A DNA stretch of 6,342 bases from Rhizobium sp. Lineage in GTDB: Bacteria; Pseudomonadota; Alphaproteobacteria; Rhizobiales; Rhizobiaceae. Both the position numbers and the translations under genes were made by a program. The notes beneath the pieces were generated by a model. The model worked only from the letters and a program-made list of their open reading frames with translations. It was not told the origin of the DNA and searched no databases. The DNA lies in the NCBI GenBank assembly GCA_003501385.1, contig DNPN01000246.1:1-6342 (forward strand), in the 5' to 3' direction. Each line of letters opens with the position of its first letter. The first letter of the stretch is position 1. This document shows positions 1 through 5,699 of the stretch, piece by piece.

Positions 1-2
1 GA

Positions 3-47
3 GTTTGTCAGGGAAAAGTGGAAACCGGTTTTCCCGAAAAGACAAAC
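3..47. repeat. Nested palindromic intergenic element
   Basis: Outer arms GTTTGTC (3-9) and GACAAAC (41-47) enclose inner arms GGGAAAA (11-17) and TTTTCCC (29-35). At the centre is the perfect palindrome AAACCGGTTT (22-31). The symmetry is seen directly. From memory, a near-identical motif recurs between genes in Brucella/Ochrobactrum and relatives, which is my main taxonomic hint; I cannot verify copy number here. It is cut close to the window edge, so a longer unit is possible. Its function is unknown. Confidence 0.6.
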
Positions 48-63
48 GAAAATAAGAAAAGCG

Positions 64-100
64 AGAGTCTGTCTGGTTCAATCTGAACCTGACAGACTCT
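64..100 (-). terminator. Strong hairpin, possible leftward terminator
   Basis: The arms are AGAGTCTGTC (64-73) and GACAGACTCT (91-100), then a T-T mismatch (74/90), then GGTTCA (75-80) pairing with TGAACC (84-89) around an ATC loop. This gives 16 base pairs with one mismatch. On the minus strand the stem is followed by a T-rich run (CGCTTTTCTTATTTT), so leftward rho-independent termination fits. On the plus strand no T tract follows. It could instead be a dispersed palindromic repeat. It lies downstream of the leftward gene ending at 384, but about 280 bp away and across the tRNA scar. Confidence 0.5.
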
Positions 101-160
101 AGCGCGACAAGAACGCAACGTGAAAGGGATTTTAATTTAATTACAACAGCCGTCAGAATA

Positions 161-205
161 TTCCTAATCTGAGGGTCACGCGTTCGAATCGCGTCGGGAT
201 CACCA
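161..205 (+). other. tRNA-Arg(CCU) 3' fragment, att site
   Basis: This is half a tRNA gene. The anticodon loop TTCCTAA (161-167) contains anticodon CCT, which reads AGG (Arg). It is followed by the 3' strand of the anticodon stem TCTGA (168-172), variable loop GGGTC (173-177), a perfect T stem ACGCG/CGCGT (178-182, 190-194) around TTCGAAT, the acceptor 3' strand CGGGATC (195-201), discriminator A202 and encoded CCA (203-205). No D arm or 5' acceptor strand lies upstream, although a TCAGA displaced by three bases (153-157) mimics the missing anticodon-stem strand. A 3' tRNA copy is the standard product of tyrosine-recombinase integration into a tRNA gene, so I call it an attachment site. It should not give a functional tRNA. 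Confidence 0.85.
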
Positions 206-383
206 TTAAATTCAAATGCTTAGTGTGAATTTTTCACCTCTACATGTCGCATGGTAATTGCGTCTATTTTCATTGATTTCCAAGGATTGCAACGAGATCA
301 CCGCGAATCCATGCGACATGAAACGCAACATGGACATGGCGAATCAAAAGTTATAAGACCATCGAATTTCAGAGCGAAAATAA
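206..383. other. Intergenic flank with inverted and ACATG repeats
   Basis: There is no gene here. CATGTCGCATGG (243-254) and CCATGCGACATG (309-320) form a perfect 12-bp inverted repeat with a 54-bp spacer. ACATG then recurs at 316-320 and in the stretch up to about 337 (in CAACATGG and GACATGG). Because this lies 40-130 bp from the tRNA scar, the repeats could be arm-type sites for an integrase or excisionase. They could equally be an operator or a long stem-loop. Their function is inferred only from position. Confidence 0.4.
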
Positions 384-839
384 TCAGATCAAGGGTTTAA
401 TAAGCAACCGGCACGCAAGCCGTTGCGGCGTCCACCGAAAGGCAAAAGTCTCGGAGACCTCAAACATACCTTTATTGTTACTCGTGCCATGGTTGCCACC
501 CATACACGAACATTCACATATATGCCCAGATGCATTCCAACAGCTCGACGCGCAAACCTCCTGTTCGCTAATCGGCTGAATGATGTAGACATTTCCATAT
601 CGTGACAATGCCCGGTTCACAAAATCATTGAACCATGCTCTTGGGATTTCCCATTGCGGAGGCACTTTATTCCATTTTGGTGACAACCGCCGACCATTGC
701 GGAGCCATAAAAAGTTATCCTGACCATATGGCAATTTCACATTCAATGGATAACCGTTGCCTCTGCGGATCGCTACAGGCACTCCGTTTTGGCTTAGAAC
801 CCAGTTTATTTTTTTATCATCAACAAACCCAATGGACAT
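384..839 (-). CDS. Uncharacterised 151-aa Cys-rich protein
   Basis: I cannot name this family. The N-terminal ~60 residues look like a small beta-rich region. The central stretch VPPQWEIPRAWF (59-70) leads to a striking C-terminal cluster: C96-x3-C100-W-x-A-x-G-x2-C108-x-C110-x-C112-x4-H117-G. Five cysteines and a histidine at this spacing strongly suggest a metal site (zinc or another ion) or a redox centre. From memory, similar C-x-C-S-C-x-G-x2-H-G signatures occur in uncharacterised accessory-region proteins. There is no signal peptide or membrane segment, so it is probably cytoplasmic. The ATG at 839 follows a G8 tract by 9 bases and lacks a classical Shine-Dalgarno at normal distance; GGAG lies farther upstream. 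It is 36 bp downstream of the 99-aa gene on the same strand and is probably co-transcribed. The dense conserved-looking motif makes it a real gene despite its unknown role. Confidence 0.7.
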   Translation of the reverse strand: MSIGFVDDKKINWVLSQNGVPVAIRRGNGYPLNVKLPYGQDNFLWLRNGRRLSPKWNKVPPQWEIPRAWFNDFVNRALSRYGNVYIIQPISEQEVCASSCWNASGHICECSCMGGNHGTSNNKGMFEVSETFAFRWTPQRLACRLLIKPLI

Positions 840-848
840 GACCCACTA

Positions 849-856
849 CCCCCCCC
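849..856. repeat. Homopolymeric C8/G8 tract before a start codon
   Basis: Eight consecutive C on the plus strand read as G8 in the leftward mRNA. The tract lies in the 36-bp gap between the 99-aa and 151-aa genes, 9 bases before the ATG at 839, where the ribosome binding site should sit. Length change by slippage would alter translation-initiation spacing without touching a reading frame. It is also a likely site of sequencing error. Confidence 0.6.
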
Positions 857-875
857 GCTCCACACACTTGCCAGG

Positions 876-1175
876 TCATCGAAACAATTTACGGATTAGC
901 CCCCACAAGCTAAAGGTCGTTCGGCTATAGACGCGGTTGTAGGCTGCTTTTTTCGGGTTGGTCAGCCCACCCCAACCCCGTGGAGCCTTCAGGCCAAGAT
1001 TATGGCGGACTACACGCTTTACAGATGTGCGCGCCGCCAAGCTCTTTTTCAGACTCGGCGTTCGCATTCCAATTTTGAAAGGTGATCGTTTTCGAGCCAC
1101 TATTTTCTCCCCAGAATATCTTCCATTGAAGAATGCTACTTCAACGCGATACTTGTAAAGAGGGTATATCGTCAT
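876..1175 (-). CDS. Uncharacterised small basic protein, 99 aa
   Basis: This is a short, very basic protein rich in Arg and Lys. Its middle carries the ordered motif TPSLKKSLAARTSVKRVVRH, followed by NLGLKAPRGWGGLTNPKKAA and YNRVYSRTT. I recall this run from uncharacterised proteins on plasmids, prophages and islands in proteobacteria, always without a known function. The charge suggests nucleic-acid binding, but no defined fold is visible. I chose the ATG at 1175. An in-frame TTG at 1214 would add 13 residues (112 aa), and neither has a convincing Shine-Dalgarno. It is divergent from the membrane-protein gene at 1257 and is followed after 36 bp by the Cys-rich gene, so the two probably form a leftward operon. 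The start is uncertain; that it is a gene is fairly sure. Confidence 0.6.
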   Translation of the reverse strand: MTIYPLYKYRVEVAFFNGRYSGEKIVARKRSPFKIGMRTPSLKKSLAARTSVKRVVRHNLGLKAPRGWGGLTNPKKAAYNRVYSRTTFSLWGLIRKLFR

Positions 1176-1256
1176 CCAGAGTGGAAACGCACTTAGCAAA
1201 TATTCAGCCTTCAATGCAGTTATTGATATGTCGGCTCAAGAAAAGGGAAAGTCTCC

Positions 1257-1775
1257 ATGGAAAATGGATATGATGATGAATCGCCATGGGTGGAACTCTG
1301 GTCAAGTGAAATGCGTCGAGAACGATATCAACATTGCGAACGTGAACATTACGAAACCGCAAAATCCTTAATGGACATTTCTATTAAATCAAATTTCGAA
1401 TACGGAAAATGGCTTTTAGCCTCTGGATTGGCTGTTCATGGAGGCGCATTATTTGGCTTAAATTCTCTCCGAGACGCATTGGAACACGATAAGTGGCCTG
1501 CGCTGGCAGATGCTGCGAAGTGGAACGTAGGCGGCATTGTCTTTGTACTGATTGCAGGCTTTCTTGCTTGGCTTAATTTTCAAAGCGCTGTCCATATTTA
1601 CCATCGAGCGGCGAATCCTATGAGGATTTATCGCACAGACACCTTCAATGAAGACGACGCCAAGACAGACATTATGAGCTTTACACGTTGGTTGGCCATT
1701 GCCGCTGGATTTCTCGCGCTCTATAGCGTGTTAGTCAGCGCTGTTAAGGTGTTCCGATTGCTCGATACGATTTAA
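1257..1775 (+). CDS. Uncharacterised three-TM membrane protein, 172 aa
   Basis: The charged, tryptophan-containing N-terminal ~48 residues (cytoplasmic by prediction) precede three hydrophobic segments at about 51-69 (WLLASGLAVHGGALFGL), 88-108 (VGGIVFVLIAGFLAWL) and 144-166 (WLAIAAGFLALYSVLVSAV). An acidic loop lies at about 127-138. I recall the KWLLAS-VHGGALF stretch from uncharacterised proteobacterial membrane proteins, but no function is known to me. The ATG at 1257 is preceded by AAGGG nine bases upstream, a good Shine-Dalgarno. It is the only rightward gene in the window. It is divergent from the small basic gene, with 81 bp to that gene's ATG, and convergent with the toxin gene, with a 27-bp gap and no clear terminator. 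Small multi-TM proteins on islands are often effectors or immunity factors, but that is only a guess from context. Confidence 0.75.
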   Translation: MENGYDDESPWVELWSSEMRRERYQHCEREHYETAKSLMDISIKSNFEYGKWLLASGLAVHGGALFGLNSLRDALEHDKWPALADAAKWNVGGIVFVLIAGFLAWLNFQSAVHIYHRAANPMRIYRTDTFNEDDAKTDIMSFTRWLAIAAGFLALYSVLVSAVKVFRLLDTI

Positions 1776-1802
1776 CTGCCCCATATATGAAATGCTAGGA
1801 GA

Positions 1803-2222
1803 TCACAAAGGCAGTGGACGCAATTTCGTGCCTTTGTTAATTGACACTTCGTGCATAGAAGGTGGTGCAAGCAACTTGGCAATTTGAAGCATTTCTGGCC
1901 ACCGCCATACAAGCACCGACGCGACTTGATGGAGAGGTGTCTTTTGATATGCCGAGGCTAATATAAAGCCATGCAGACCGGCCGACCTGAGGGCAGCTCT
2001 TTCTGCCGGATTTTTCAGAACGCGACCATCGCCGGAGACAAACATCCAGTCGTCATTCGATTTTCGGAGATAGTCGATCCATTCTACATCTTTGGAATGG
2101 CGACCATTAGGTAAGCTCGACAAGTCGCGTATATGAAACGCCGAATGACCATCATGTTGAATGAACCCATGAAGGGTTGTGGCCAAAACAGGTGATGTAC
2201 AGTTGTCGAAAAAGACGTTCAC
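1803..2222 (-). CDS. vapC: VapC45-like PIN-domain toxin
   Basis: This 139-residue PIN-like protein is a predicted Mg-dependent ribonuclease toxin of a type II toxin-antitoxin pair. The N-terminus FFDNC puts D6 where PIN-like nucleases carry their first catalytic aspartate. Further acidic positions suited to metal binding are D45 in SKDVEW, D65 in VSGDGRVL and E74 in NPAERAAL. Length and order resemble Mycobacterium tuberculosis VapC45 (Rv2019, about 138 aa, recalled). The GTG start at 2222 overlaps the antitoxin stop codon by 4 bases (GTGA), so translation should be coupled, as is typical of toxin-antitoxin pairs. The frame is intact and the toxin is probably active. Its RNA target cannot be told from the sequence. 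On an integrated element the pair likely acts in maintenance or in defence against other phages. Confidence 0.75.
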   Translation of the reverse strand: MNVFFDNCTSPVLATTLHGFIQHDGHSAFHIRDLSSLPNGRHSKDVEWIDYLRKSNDDWMFVSGDGRVLKNPAERAALRSAGLHGFILASAYQKTPLHQVASVLVWRWPEMLQIAKLLAPPSMHEVSINKGTKLRPLPL

Positions 2223-2920
2223 GCCGCCAACCGCTGTTCCATTAAAGCTTCAAACTCGATGGCATGGCGAACAGCACTCTCGCTCACATCATAGGCCTTG
2301 GCCGTTCCGCGCACCCCTCCGTCTTGCTTGGCAGCATTTGCAAGAATAGCTGTCGGAACACTAGAGGATGCATCAATCGGCTGACCAAATGATCTTCCGG
2401 GATCGACAACTATGTTCAGCCTTCGCCCGGCTGGCCACCATATCGTTGGATTACCGTCTTCTCCGAACTCAACAGTCTTCAGAATCGGCTCCAAAACACC
2501 ATTGAACTCATACTGTTTTTGGAAAAGGTTCAACAGCCGTTCACTCTGCGCGCCGTCTTCACCTTCTTTGATGATATGGAGGAATATTTCTCTGCCATCA
2601 GTCCGAAAACGATTCGTTGATAGAGGATGAATTTGCCCAATGACCTGACGCGCCATTTCAATAGCAGCACGTACCTTAATTGCGGAGACCCCTTCCTTAA
2701 TGAAGGCATCAGCAACACGCGCTTCCATCAAATCATTAAAGCCGAGGTAAATTTTGCTGTCGCCAAGCGAAACCTGCGGAGTCCATAGCGGTGGGTAAAA
2801 TTTACCGCCGACGACGTGCCCGCGCAGCCATCGAGATATCTTCGAAGAAGGCACACGAAGAAGCCTGCCTGCTTCCGCAGGGGTGTAAAGTCCAACACCA
2901 ATCAAACCATCAGTTTCCAT
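2219..2920 (-). CDS. vapB: VapB45-like antitoxin / DNA-binding regulator
   Basis: This 233-residue protein is the predicted antitoxin of the downstream PIN toxin and probable repressor of the pair. Residues ~12-34 (LYTPAEAGRLLRVPSSKISR, then WLRG) form a MerR/excisionase-like helix-turn-helix. A middle region (~45-175) is of unknown fold. The C-terminus (~202-225, GGVRGTAKAYDVSESAVRHA) looks like a DUF433-type second DNA-binding segment. M. tuberculosis VapB45 (Rv2018) has similar size and gene order, from memory. The ATG at 2920 is chosen because GGAG (2933-2930) lies nine bases upstream. An in-frame TTG at 2941 would add seven residues but would swallow that site. A TTGACA (2954-2949) lies just upstream and may be the promoter. 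Being first in the operon matches the usual antitoxin-first order. Confidence 0.75.
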   Translation of the reverse strand: METDGLIGVGLYTPAEAGRLLRVPSSKISRWLRGHVVGGKFYPPLWTPQVSLGDSKIYLGFNDLMEARVADAFIKEGVSAIKVRAAIEMARQVIGQIHPLSTNRFRTDGREIFLHIIKEGEDGAQSERLLNLFQKQYEFNGVLEPILKTVEFGEDGNPTIWWPAGRRLNIVVDPGRSFGQPIDASSSVPTAILANAAKQDGGVRGTAKAYDVSESAVRHAIEFEALMEQRLAA

Positions 2921-2923
2921 GCC

Positions 2924-2954
2924 GGTATACTCCACTTGCAACGGCCATTGTCAA
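2924..2954 (-). promoter_or_regulatory. Candidate promoter of the vapBC-like operon
   Basis: On the minus strand a consensus -35, TTGACA (2954-2949), is followed after 19 bases by TATACC (2929-2924), and GTATAC is itself palindromic. The spacer is longer than the 17-bp optimum. The -10 sits only a few bases before the ATG at 2920 and overlaps the space after the Shine-Dalgarno. If used, the mRNA would be nearly leaderless or start inside the gene, so either the TTGACA has another partner or this match is chance. Confidence 0.25.
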
Positions 2955-3271
2955 CGGAGTTTTGGCTGCCAATATTCCGGAGCCATGGGCCTGACGGCTG
3001 TTGCCGTTTGACTTAGATGATTCTCGATTACAAACAAGTGGGAGATGGCTTGAGGAAAGCGACCAAACAAGGCTTTTAAGTTTCGGAACTGTTGCAATGG
3101 ACAATGCAAAATCAGCAACGGAAATATCTTCTCGACCGTTTCCACTGCGATAACATTTCATCGGAAACAAGAGGCGAACTCATACCAGCCTTGACGTCCA
3201 CGATAAAGCTCCTGATCGCAAAATGCTGCACGCCCAGCGTCACCCCAATGGACAAAGGCTCTGGGTCCCAT
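2951..3271 (-). pseudogene. Unrecognised frame broken by one TGA (doubtful)
   Basis: The ~400-bp gap between the capsid gene and the antitoxin gene has no confident gene. In one leftward frame an ATG at 3271 opens 37 codons (from MGPRAFVHWGDAGR to ELYRGRQGWYEFASCF). These end at TGA 3160-3158, and the same frame then runs open to 2951, about 105 codons in all with a single stop. It begins 57 bp after the capsid stop, where a phage would carry a connector or decoration gene. So it could be a decayed structural gene, or a frame open by chance. There is no Shine-Dalgarno before the ATG and I recognise no family. Confidence 0.2.
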
Positions 3272-3307
3272 CTTTTAAGAGACGCTTGTCCGGAGCGGCC
3301 CCTATCA

Positions 3308-3333
3308 CGCTAATGAGGAGCTTCACATTAGCG
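3308..3333 (-). terminator. Stem-loop across the capsid stop codon
   Basis: CGCTAATG (3308-3315) and CATTAGCG (3326-3333) are perfect 8-bp inverted arms around a 10-base loop, and the capsid TAA (3330-3328) lies inside one arm. No T tract follows on the minus strand, so it is a poor classical terminator. It may protect the mRNA 3' end or be chance. It is the only such structure after this operon. Confidence 0.35.
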
Positions 3334-5049
3334 GGATTCCAAAGTGACGAATGGGGAGCGGGTGTCGCTTCCATTATAAGGGGTGATTGGACTGACATAG
3401 GCCGGAGCCCCATCGATCCTGAGCACGAAACGCCAGACCAGTTCATCATTGAGGAACCGCACATGAGCTGAAAGAGCCGGGGTCGTACCGCCATCAATGA
3501 TGATGTACTGGCTCAAATCGGCAAGAACGATGTCACCTTTATCGCCAAGCGCCGAGCACTGCTCAACCGCAATAACTGGCCTACCCTTCAATACTGGGTA
3601 AGAGTTCCCACCGGCGATTCCACCTGGCATGTAAAGAGCTTGGGCAGCGGGAGGCGAAAATCCGCTCGTTCCCACGACATTTACCATCTGCTCAAGTTGG
3701 CTCTCAGCATCTTCGTTTACCAACCACACAGAGCGTTTCCGGCAAGGGGCAGGAAGACGCGACCACATTGAGCTGATATTTGCCGCAGTGATTGTTTTCG
3801 ATGCTTGTCCAATCTCTTTTGGAACCACAATCGTCGCTGGTGCATTCAATATGCCGAGGAGTTGCCCGGCCCCCGATCCGTTAAGAACGGCAAGATCCAC
3901 TTTGAAAGAAGCTTCAGCCGCGAAACCCCGACGAATATGAGCTTCAAGCAACGGTGCATCCGCCTGAAGACTGGCCGTACCCCGCACAAGGCAGATCAGC
4001 TTCTTTACGGAAAACTCGATATTCCGAAAGCGCGGCAGAGAAGCACTCACCTCATCCGCCTCGGATGCCCAGTACGACTGAACACCACCCCAGCGAGATC
4101 CATCAGCACGGCTAGTTTCATCAATTCCGGGAATATTGACTTCCGCTAAAGGAGGGGTAGCCGGACGCCTGTCACAACGACTGGCAATTTCAGATTCATC
4201 GTACAAGCCGCCAATGAGGTCGTTGACAAAATTCGCCTGAACCAGAAAGCCGCCCGCAGATGCATCCCCTTCATTCATTCCAGTTGGAGCGCGAACAAGA
4301 CGCGAATCGACCTTTGCTGGATCCGTGCAAGCCTCTGCGATAGCTTGAAGCTGGCTACCCAGTGAAGGAAAGCGAACTTGTCCTCCCGACGCTGACGAAA
4401 CAGCAGGATAGGCAACCGGGGCACCAGCAGCACGCCTTACTGCCGCAAGATCGTTGCGTGACATTGGAAAATCCTTTCGGTCAAGAGCCTTTTCAGCCCA
4501 TTTTTGCATTGGAACAGTATCGATCCCTACGGATCGAGCCGTCACCAGCGCCGTCGGGAGCGAAGGAACGGGGACTTGAGAAATTTCGAGCAGATCAACT
4601 TGCTCAAAATCTATCCCGCCGGGGCGAGATCGGTCGTTGGAATACTGCCATTTCAGAGGCATCCAAGAGACAGATGTGGCATTCAAAAATCCACCCTTCA
4701 CCATGCGGAAAACCATATCCGCCAATGGATTGATGTCGCGCTCGATGTATTCCACCGTTCCAGACAACACACCGTTGGTTTCACCTATCTCAATGACCCG
4801 ACCGATTGGCGGTTCGGAATTGTCATGCCCCCAAAGGAAGACAGGATTGCTTAGGAAGTTGGACAGTTGCCACGCACCTGCAAGGATGCGGTGGCCATCA
4901 CGCGCAACGCTCTCATCAGAAAAGCGATAGCAAATGTACCGCCCATTATCATTCGTGAGGTCTAGTAGGCCTGTCGAACGCAAGCAACTTCCGGCAGGCA
5001 ATGAGCCTCTGCGGGAAAATGAGGACAAATCGGCAGCTCTAATCATCAT
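3328..5049 (-). CDS. Prohead protease-major capsid protein fusion (HK97)
   Basis: One 573-residue chain combines two phage head proteins usually encoded separately. Residues ~35-175 are an S78-type prohead protease: VFLWGHDNSEPPIGRV puts the catalytic His at H75, GGFLNATSVSW offers the nucleophile Ser (S126 or S128), and LLEISQVPVPS (from 153) is the family's conserved Glu-containing strand. Residues ~220-573 are an HK97-fold capsid subunit: GDASAGGFLV (261-270) starts the N-arm and E-loop region, GSGAGQLLGILN (391-402) is the typical backbone-helix motif, and the C-terminus ends naturally in SPFVTL. The protease would cut itself off and trim the capsid N-terminus during head maturation. The linker (~176-225) is short for an HK97 scaffolding delta domain. 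ATG 5049 overlaps the upstream stop codon by ATGA, so translation is coupled to the coiled-coil gene. The frame is complete. Confidence 0.93.
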   Translation of the reverse strand: MMIRAADLSSFSRRGSLPAGSCLRSTGLLDLTNDNGRYICYRFSDESVARDGHRILAGAWQLSNFLSNPVFLWGHDNSEPPIGRVIEIGETNGVLSGTVEYIERDINPLADMVFRMVKGGFLNATSVSWMPLKWQYSNDRSRPGGIDFEQVDLLEISQVPVPSLPTALVTARSVGIDTVPMQKWAEKALDRKDFPMSRNDLAAVRRAAGAPVAYPAVSSASGGQVRFPSLGSQLQAIAEACTDPAKVDSRLVRAPTGMNEGDASAGGFLVQANFVNDLIGGLYDESEIASRCDRRPATPPLAEVNIPGIDETSRADGSRWGGVQSYWASEADEVSASLPRFRNIEFSVKKLICLVRGTASLQADAPLLEAHIRRGFAAEASFKVDLAVLNGSGAGQLLGILNAPATIVVPKEIGQASKTITAANISSMWSRLPAPCRKRSVWLVNEDAESQLEQMVNVVGTSGFSPPAAQALYMPGGIAGGNSYPVLKGRPVIAVEQCSALGDKGDIVLADLSQYIIIDGGTTPALSAHVRFLNDELVWRFVLRIDGAPAYVSPITPYNGSDTRSPFVTLESR

Positions 5050-5666
5050 TTCACCGCCGGTAATTCTTGCCGAAGAGCCTCGAGCAATTGTGGAATTTTA
5101 GATTGATCGGGCTCAAGTTTGAGCGCATTGGCGGAATCCATTGCCTCCCGAATGGCCTGGAGCCTCGCATTCACCAAAGAAGCATTGCTTTCAACTCTAC
5201 GCGTAATCTTGCCGGTAACGGGATGTCGTTCAATGATCTCATGGCTAATGGTCACACTGCGCCTCGCTTCATCTATCGCATCGTGCATTTCAGAAACGAA
5301 GAGGTCGATACTCGGGTCGCATGACGTAAGCAGCAGTCGAGTTTCGTCATCGAAAGCCCGATCCAATGCCATCTTCCTTTGCAGGTTTGAGCGGAAAAGA
5401 TCTCCGTAAGCTCTTTTCGCCTGCTCCAAAGCTTTTTCAGCAGCCTGAACCTCTTCGAGCCCACGGCGCAGTTTCTCATTGAGGGCCGGGTATTCTTTCT
5501 CACGAAGGCGATCAATTTCAGCGCGTTTTTGATCGGCAAGCTTGCGCTCTTGAGCGATGCGCGCAGACTTCTCTTGCATCGCTTGCTGCACAAAACTGGA
5601 ACCCTGCAGAATGGCCAGAGTTTCAGCTTGATCAGGACGTGTCGGAAACATATTTTGCTTGGCCAT
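5046..5666 (-). CDS. Coiled-coil protein upstream of capsid gene
   Basis: This is a 206-residue cytoplasmic protein with no enzyme motif that I recognise. Residues ~28-110 are rich in E, K, R, Q and A with heptad-like spacing (SARIAQERKLADQKRAEIDR, then LREKEYPALNEKLRRGLEEV), predicting a long coiled coil. Residues ~118-180 form a second mostly helical part (HDAIDEARRSVTISHEIIER). The C-terminal ~25 residues end in PQLLEALRQELPAVK. The ATG at 5666 has AGAGGA four bases upstream, a strong but close Shine-Dalgarno. It shares ATGA with the protease-capsid gene, which suggests a product needed together with the capsid. A scaffolding, head-size-determining or packaging-accessory role is inferred from position and coiled-coil character. 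A small terminase-like role is less likely, since no helix-turn-helix is seen. Confidence 0.8.
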   Translation of the reverse strand: MAKQNMFPTRPDQAETLAILQGSSFVQQAMQEKSARIAQERKLADQKRAEIDRLREKEYPALNEKLRRGLEEVQAAEKALEQAKRAYGDLFRSNLQRKMALDRAFDDETRLLLTSCDPSIDLFVSEMHDAIDEARRSVTISHEIIERHPVTGKITRRVESNASLVNARLQAIREAMDSANALKLEPDQSKIPQLLEALRQELPAVK

Positions 5667-5699
5667 GGTATCCTCTTGTGTTGAGAAAAGTTTGGCAGA

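Noticed and set aside
161..205. A functional tRNA-Arg gene.
   Set aside because: The D arm and 5' acceptor strand are absent upstream, so no cloverleaf can form.
2991..3003. CTGACGGCTGTTG is the exact reverse complement of CAACAGCCGTCAG at 144-156, next to the att scar.
   Set aside because: A 13-bp match somewhere in a 6.3-kb window, counting both strands, is expected roughly once by chance. It does not extend on either side, and nothing else links the two places.
3092..3313. A 73-residue rightward frame in the gap after the capsid gene.
   Set aside because: It has no Shine-Dalgarno or recognisable motif, an unusual composition, and runs against all neighbouring genes.
3240..3497. An 85-residue leftward frame overlapping the end of the capsid gene.
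   Set aside because: It lies largely inside the well-supported capsid frame and is its out-of-frame shadow.
4362..4930. Several rightward frames of 97-123 residues.
   Set aside because: They lie antisense to the protease part of the fusion, whose motifs are unmistakable, and have no start signals or family features.
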